Assembly (NCBI GenBank): GCA_009773075.1
Contig: WOUX01000017.1
Coordinates: 1-9,898, forward strand
Length of the DNA stretch: 9,898 nt
Source: a bacterium
GTDB taxonomy: Bacteria; Desulfobacterota; UBA8473
Direction of reading: 5' to 3'
Part shown: piece after piece, positions 6,804 to 9,898 of the stretch
How positions within the stretch are numbered: the stretch's first letter is position 1
Layout: each line of letters starts with the position of its first letter
Notes under the pieces: generated by a model
Database searches by the model: none
What the model saw: the letters and a program-made list of their open reading frames with translations, nothing else
Told to the model about the DNA's origin: nothing
Translations under genes and position numbers: made by a program

Positions 6804-6935
6804 TTATCTTCCTTTATTCCCCGCCAGGTGTGTATAGGGTGCGTTTAGGTGAAAATCGTCCAGCTTATTGACCGCCTCTCTGTTTGCTCCAGGAATCCAA
6901 GCCTTTAAGAAATGTAGAATAGCCTTATTTGCCAC
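6804..6935 (-). CDS. Hypothetical 43-residue mini-ORF, possible gene fragment
   Basis: On the minus strand a frame from a GTG at 6935-6933 to a TAA at 6806-6804 encodes 43 residues, including AWIPGANREAVNKLDD and FHLNAPYTHLAG. The composition is protein-like and the stretch is not explained by another gene. It overlaps the 3' end of the SEC-C gene by 11 bases, so it could be translated by re-initiation. The frame is also open further upstream, inside the SEC-C gene. I do not recognise the family. It may be a real small protein, the tail of a decayed gene next to the tRNA, or chance. Confidence 0.3.
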   Translation of the reverse strand: MANKAILHFLKAWIPGANREAVNKLDDFHLNAPYTHLAGNKGR

Positions 6936-7212
6936 AGCATTTTTTATATTTTTCCCCGCTTCCACATGGGCAGGGCTCATTGCGTCCAACTTTTTTTTCG
7001 GCTATCTTTGTTTTTGGTGGATTCAATAATATTTCTAAATCGGTAATATCCTCTGGTTTATCTGGTTCCAATCCAATTGTATATTTCCAACTGTTTTTTT
7101 TAAATATTGATGCTACTTCTTCCAATCTTTCTTCTGTTTGTACATTAACAACAGCGGGCTTCTTTTCCGTGCCTAATTTTGCCTTTTTTTTACCATTAAA
7201 TTTTTTTTCCAT
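6925..7212 (-). CDS. Small SEC-C zinc-motif protein (PBPRA1643-like family)
   Basis: This 95-residue protein ends with the SEC-C signature GRNEPCPCGSGEKYKKCCG. Cysteines C81, C83, C92 and C93 are positioned to bind one zinc ion, as in the SecA C-terminus. The N-terminal basic stretch, the central TEERLEEVASI helix and the LLNPPKT segment before the motif match the small PBPRA1643-type SWIM/SEC-C proteins, whose role is not established. It is not a SecA fragment, because nothing of the SecA motor is present. Its Shine-Dalgarno, GAGGAG, abuts the ATG with no spacer, which is unusual, yet no better in-frame start exists. A perfect TATAAT lies just upstream. It is transcribed towards secG and the tRNA. 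Confidence 0.85.
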   Translation of the reverse strand: MEKKFNGKKKAKLGTEKKPAVVNVQTEERLEEVASIFKKNSWKYTIGLEPDKPEDITDLEILLNPPKTKIAEKKVGRNEPCPCGSGEKYKKCCGK

Positions 7213-7223
7213 CTCCTCACCAT

Positions 7224-7260
7224 TAAAAATATTATAGGATTTATCTACCGCATAACAGGG
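7224..7260 (-). promoter_or_regulatory. Candidate promoter for the SEC-C gene
   Basis: Read on the minus strand, a perfect -10 hexamer TATAAT occupies 7236-7231. The region 17-18 bases upstream (CCTGTT/CCCTGT) is a poor -35. Transcription would begin about 10-15 bases before the ATG at 7212, giving a very short leader. Confidence 0.4.
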
Positions 7261-7339
7261 CTGAAGAAAAACCCATTAATGAATAAATATGTGCTTTCTA
7301 ACTTGTCGTTTATATTCAATATTATTTTTATAAAAATTC

Positions 7340-7368
7340 TTGACATTATTTGCCTATCAATATATCAA
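7340..7368 (+). promoter_or_regulatory. Candidate sigma-70 promoter upstream of the crotonase gene (distal)
   Basis: A perfect TTGACA (7340-7345) is followed by TATATC (7361-7366) at 15 bases or TATCAA (7363-7368) at 17 bases. It would give a leader of about 170 bases carrying the hairpin at 7403-7473. It lies in the 335-base divergent gap 7213-7547, which otherwise holds the minus-strand promoter and no gene that I can support. Confidence 0.4.
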
Positions 7369-7402
7369 AATAACAAATGAAAAAGCAAGAAATTTAGGTA
7401 GT

Positions 7403-7473
7403 CTGAAGGTCTTAAGAGCTGTGTTTTCCTTAGGTTACTGCCTGCGACGTAGGACAATTTAAGAAGACTTCAG
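7403..7473 (+). promoter_or_regulatory. Inverted repeat / possible structured leader upstream of the crotonase gene
   Basis: CTGAAGGTCTT (7403-7413) pairs with AAGACTTCAG (7464-7473) over 10 bp with one bulged G, enclosing about 50 bases that include a small CCT...AGG pair. The arms echo the GTCT/AGAC cores of heptad element 2. It may be an operator, a structured leader or a weaker relative of those elements. Confidence 0.3.
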
Positions 7474-7485
7474 TTAAGAAAAATC

Positions 7486-7514
7486 TTGACTTTCTCACCG
7501 CTTCAAAATAAATA
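7486..7514 (+). promoter_or_regulatory. Candidate sigma-70 promoter upstream of the crotonase gene (proximal)
   Basis: TTGACT (7486-7491) and TAAATA (7509-7514) are separated by 17 bases. Transcription would begin near 7521, about 15 bases before the GGAGGTGG ribosome binding site (7536-7543). The -10 match is only partial. Confidence 0.35.
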
Positions 7515-7547
7515 TAAGGCAAATAAATCAAAAATGGAGGTGGAGTT

Positions 7548-8426
7548 ATGGGAGTACCGACTCATGCGGAATGGAGGAAAGTGGAAGGTTATGATTACGA
7601 TGACCTGATTTATGAGAAAAAATATTTCGGAACAGGGGGAGTTGCCAGGATGACGATTAATCGTCCTGATAAACTCAACTCCTTCACCGGGGCGACGATT
7701 CGTCATATGTGGGAATGCGTTTACGACATAAATGCTGATCCGTCTATAGGGGTTGTGATCCTGACCGGAATGGGTGATAAGGCATTCTGTACCGGCGGCG
7801 ACGTCGGCGTCGAGGCTGAAGGCGAGTTGGAGGACGCTATATTCATAAGCTGCAATAGCCTTCTCGTGGCCTGCAAGAAACCGATCATTGCTGTTGTTAA
7901 GGGATGGTGTGTAGGTGGTGGCAACCATATGGCATACTGCTGCGATTTTACAATCGCTGCAGACAACGCTAGATTTGCCCAGAACGGTCCCCGTGTTGGT
8001 AGTCCTGCAAGCGGTTGGCCTATTCAATACGCGATCAGGGTGCTTGGAGCGAAGAAGGCAAGAGAGATGTGGATGCTCTGCAGGAGATACGGTGCGCAAG
8101 AAGCCGTGGAAATGGGTCTGGCCAACGTGGTCGTCCCTTTGGATAAGGTTGACGATGAGGTAGACAAATGGTGCAGTGAAATACTGGAGAAGAGCCCCAC
8201 ATGTATCCAGGTGCTCAAGGCCTCTTTTGACGAAGAGTTCAACTACATGAGATGGGATGTGCCGATGGCGTTGCAAAGAAAAATCTTCCCGTCTTTTATG
8301 CGGAGTGAGGAACAACAAGAAGCGCAGAAAGCCTTTTTCGAGAAGAGAGAGCCCCAATTCTTGAGGTTTAGAGAAAAGGATTACGAAGAATACTTGCGGA
8401 CAAGAACAAAAGTAATAGTGAAGTAG
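7548..8426 (+). CDS. Crotonase-superfamily acyl-CoA hydratase/hydrolase, BadI/MenB-like
   Basis: The protein has 292 residues. Crotonase landmarks are INRPDKLNSF (37-46), the oxyanion-hole loop AFCTGGD (79-85), the second oxyanion loop VGGGN (122-126) and the trimer-side motif GAKKAREMWMLCRRYGAQEA (167-186). The ITINRP-like start, CTGGD and KKARE-W-LCR-Y pattern place it near 2-ketocyclohexanecarboxyl-CoA hydrolase (BadI) and naphthoyl-CoA synthase (MenB), which open or close rings on CoA esters. In both families a VGS-x-D segment supplies an acidic residue. Here it reads VGSPASGW, so S152 is kept but the aspartate is Ala154. A ring-cleaving or hydratase role in anaerobic aromatic or alicyclic acid breakdown is inferred from this similarity and from the acyl-CoA dehydrogenases downstream; the exact reaction is uncertain. 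An extended charged C-terminus (EKDYEEYLRTRTK) exceeds the usual family end. A strong ribosome binding site, GGAGGTGG, lies at 7536-7543. Confidence 0.85.
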   Translation: MGVPTHAEWRKVEGYDYDDLIYEKKYFGTGGVARMTINRPDKLNSFTGATIRHMWECVYDINADPSIGVVILTGMGDKAFCTGGDVGVEAEGELEDAIFISCNSLLVACKKPIIAVVKGWCVGGGNHMAYCCDFTIAADNARFAQNGPRVGSPASGWPIQYAIRVLGAKKAREMWMLCRRYGAQEAVEMGLANVVVPLDKVDDEVDKWCSEILEKSPTCIQVLKASFDEEFNYMRWDVPMALQRKIFPSFMRSEEQQEAQKAFFEKREPQFLRFREKDYEEYLRTRTKVIVK

Positions 8427-8433
8427 GCGATGC

Positions 8434-8580
8434 CTCTTCCCTTCACCAAATCCCTCCCTTAGAAAATAGGGCTGTAACCCTTGTAGTTAGTGTTTCTTTC
8501 TTCAAGGAACGATAAAAGGGATCAAGACGGAGAAGTGCCCCTTGTTTGAGCGGCATGGGGGGGTTGGGTGAGGAGGAGAG
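8434..8580. repeat. Imperfect C-rich/G-rich inverted repeat between crotonase and dehydrogenase genes
   Basis: The left arm (about 8434-8458, with TTCACCAAATCCCTCCC) is complementary, with mismatches and gaps, to the right arm (about 8556-8580, GGGGGGTTGGGTGAGGAGG). The arms are about 100 bases apart. The pattern resembles the widespread CCCTCACCC-type palindromic intergenic repeats of bacterial genomes. It may act as a transcript-stabilising or attenuating structure within the operon. Confidence 0.45.
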
Positions 8581-8598
8581 AGAATGCTTACGATATAG
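8571..8598 (+). other. Strong ribosome binding site with four-codon ORF ahead of the dehydrogenase gene
   Basis: AGGAGGAGAG (8571-8580) precedes an ATG at 8584 that encodes only M-L-T-I before a TAG at 8596-8598. The true gene start (8615) lies 16 bases further on, with its own GAGGGG (8602-8607). It may be a start relic or chance within the G-rich repeat arm. Confidence 0.2.
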
Positions 8599-8614
8599 AT
8601 AGAGGGGATAAGGT

Positions 8615-9751
8615 ATGGATTTTCAACTCAGTAGCGAGCACCTAAGTTTGAAGGAAAGTGTTGCTTCCTTCGTCAAAAAGGACCATTCATTTGATCGTTT
8701 GAGAGACCTGCGTAATGATCCGTTGGGATATTCCAAAGAGGTATGGAAAAAGATGGCCGAACTGGGGTGGATGGGGCTCATATACCCCGAAGAATATGGT
8801 GGGCTTGAACTGGATTTTGCTTTTGTAATGGTGTTGTTGGAGGAATTCGGCAGAGGACTTCTACCGGAACCCTGGATATCAAATGTATTGCTCGGGGGAA
8901 ACCTTGTACTGATGGGCGGTTCCGAATCCCAAAAGCATGAGGTACTACCCGGGGTGGTTTCCGGTGACTTGATGATAACCGCCGCATATCTGGAAAATGA
9001 TGGACGATACGATATCAATTTCTGTGCAACCTCAGCCGAGCAAAGAGGCGATGCATATTTCATTTCGGGCAAGAAAATATTTGTGCTCGACGGCCTCTCC
9101 GCTGACAGGTTCGTGATCACAACCCGCACGTCGGGGTCTGTGGCAGATAGAGACGGCATCACCCTTTTTATGGTTTCCTCCCAGGAGGATGGAGTTAAGC
9201 TTACGCCGCTGAAGACCATGGATGGACGTAACGCATGTATCCTGGAATTAAAGGACGTCTCAGTCCCTGGGAGCAATGTCATCGGTGAAGTGGGCCGAGG
9301 ATATCCTCTGTTATCTGAGGCTATTGATCAGGCCACCGCAGGCCTTTGTGCGGAGATGGTCGGGGGGATGCAGGCCAGTCTCGATTTGACGGTTGCGTAT
9401 CTTTCCGAGAGAACGCAGTTCGGGAAGCCGATCGGGACATTCCAGACGCCTCAGCACAAGGCTGCGGACATGTTTATCCAGAAGGAATTGGCTGTTTCTT
9501 CCGTATATTATGCCATCGCATCCATAGATGAAAAGACCGACGAGAGGACCTTGGCCGTATCCATAGCAAAGGCAAAGTGTTCTTCCGCCTATATGGAGAT
9601 AACCAAGGCGGCCGTTCAACTGTTTGGAGGGATCGGATTCACGAATGAAGGGGATATCGGTTTTTTCCTCAAGCGGGCAAAGGTATCTGAAATCCTTTTT
9701 GGAGATACCGATTACCATCTCGATCGGTATACAAGACTGAGCGGTTATTAG
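8615..9751 (+). CDS. Acyl-CoA dehydrogenase, pimeloyl-CoA dehydrogenase small-subunit (PimD) type
   Basis: This 378-residue FAD flavoprotein has all three dehydrogenase domains: N-terminal helical (about 1-120, GWMGLIYPEEYGG at 51-63), middle beta (about 121-225) and C-terminal helical (about 230-378). The FAD-contacting ERTQFGKPIGTFQ..QHKAADM (265-286) and QLFGGIGFTNEG (335-346) are intact. The catalytic-loop position, IYEGT in medium-chain enzymes, reads LFGDTDYHLDR (361-371), so the usual glutamate is absent. LFGDxxxHLxR is typical of the PimD-like small subunit that pairs with a second dehydrogenase, and such a gene begins 15 bases downstream. The pair probably introduces a 2,3 double bond into pimeloyl-CoA or a similar acyl-CoA, feeding electrons to an electron-transfer flavoprotein. 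The start at 8615 is supported by GAGGGG at 8602-8607. Confidence 0.87.
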   Translation: MDFQLSSEHLSLKESVASFVKKDHSFDRLRDLRNDPLGYSKEVWKKMAELGWMGLIYPEEYGGLELDFAFVMVLLEEFGRGLLPEPWISNVLLGGNLVLMGGSESQKHEVLPGVVSGDLMITAAYLENDGRYDINFCATSAEQRGDAYFISGKKIFVLDGLSADRFVITTRTSGSVADRDGITLFMVSSQEDGVKLTPLKTMDGRNACILELKDVSVPGSNVIGEVGRGYPLLSEAIDQATAGLCAEMVGGMQASLDLTVAYLSERTQFGKPIGTFQTPQHKAADMFIQKELAVSSVYYAIASIDEKTDERTLAVSIAKAKCSSAYMEITKAAVQLFGGIGFTNEGDIGFFLKRAKVSEILFGDTDYHLDRYTRLSGY

Positions 9752-9766
9752 AGGAGGGTTAAAAAG

Positions 9767-9898
9767 ATGAAAGTTTCCTATTCGAGTGATGAAGAAAGAT
9801 TCAGGGAGGAAGTGAGGAAATGGTTTGAAGATAATACCCCTTCTGATGTTAAGGACCAAACGCTTGGAGGAAGCACCCTTGAACATGGTCTGATGTTT
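9767..9898 (+). CDS. Second acyl-CoA dehydrogenase, N-terminus only (PimC-like large subunit; cut by window end)
   Basis: An ATG at 9767 with an excellent GAGGAGGG (9751-9758) opens a frame that runs off the window after 44 residues. The beginning MKVSYSSDEERFREEVRKWF matches the first helix of the acyl-CoA dehydrogenase N-terminal domain (F-x-x-EVR-x-W pattern). It follows the PimD-like gene by 15 bases, and its Shine-Dalgarno abuts that gene's stop, so coupled expression of a heteromeric enzyme is likely. Whether it keeps the catalytic glutamate or aspartate cannot be seen here. Confidence 0.75.
   Translation, partial: MKVSYSSDEERFREEVRKWFEDNTPSDVKDQTLGGSTLEHGLMF

Noticed and set aside
6925..7000. 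SecA C-terminal fragment
   Set aside because: Only the SEC-C motif is shared. The preceding residues match a small stand-alone SEC-C protein and no SecA motor sequence exists upstream.
7503..8357. Long open frame on the minus strand opposite the crotonase gene (284 codons)
   Set aside because: The plus-strand frame shows a full set of crotonase motifs and a strong ribosome binding site. The antisense frame has no recognisable domain and is a codon-bias shadow.
9311..9886. Open frame of 191 codons on the minus strand opposite the dehydrogenase genes
   Set aside because: It runs across two genuine plus-strand genes with clear family motifs and has no protein-family features.

Overview
This window looks like chromosome from an anaerobic or facultative bacterium with a Gram-negative-type (diderm) gene set. 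I would guess Desulfobacterota or an allied uncultured lineage, but no marker in the window fixes the phylum. The grounds are a two-subunit B12-dependent acyl-CoA mutase, a tmk-holB-ricT block, a CHASE2 adenylate cyclase, secG next to tRNA-Leu, and a cluster resembling alicyclic or dicarboxylic acyl-CoA degradation.

Region 1 (1-1159) holds the C-terminal part of a methylmalonyl-CoA-mutase-type large subunit and the complete separate cobalamin-binding small subunit. Together they would form one enzyme linking propionyl- or acyl-CoA metabolism to succinyl-CoA. Region 2 (1160-3956) holds thymidylate kinase, DNA polymerase III delta-prime and the PSP1/RicT protein. Two intergenic gaps here carry the same kind of structure: degenerate 7-bp repeats (AGAC/AGGC cores) arranged as inverted repeats. 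The first also contains a strong Shine-Dalgarno plus ATG that stops after six codons, possibly the decapitated start of a lost gene such as meaB.

Region 3 (3957-6241) encodes a membrane-bound CHASE2 / class III adenylate cyclase with a TPR-like tail. It probably starts at a TTG at 4001 that overlaps the stop of a 15-codon ORF. Region 4 (6242-7212) holds secG and tRNA-Leu(GAG) on the plus strand, converging on a small SEC-C zinc-motif protein and an unassigned mini-ORF on the minus strand.

Region 5 (7213-9898) starts with a 335-bp divergent intergenic region with candidate promoters. It is followed by a BadI/MenB-like crotonase, an acyl-CoA dehydrogenase of the PimD/small-subunit type, and the first 44 codons of a second acyl-CoA dehydrogenase. 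These genes look more GC-rich than those before them and probably form a catabolic operon for ring-derived or dicarboxyl-CoA substrates. The crotonase lacks the aspartate of the MenB/BadI S-x-D motif, and the complete dehydrogenase lacks the usual catalytic glutamate, so both likely have specialised chemistry or need partner subunits.

Nothing here is clearly a novel multi-gene defence or mobile system. The most distinctive signals are the heptad inverted-repeat elements and the unusual active sites in the catabolic cluster.
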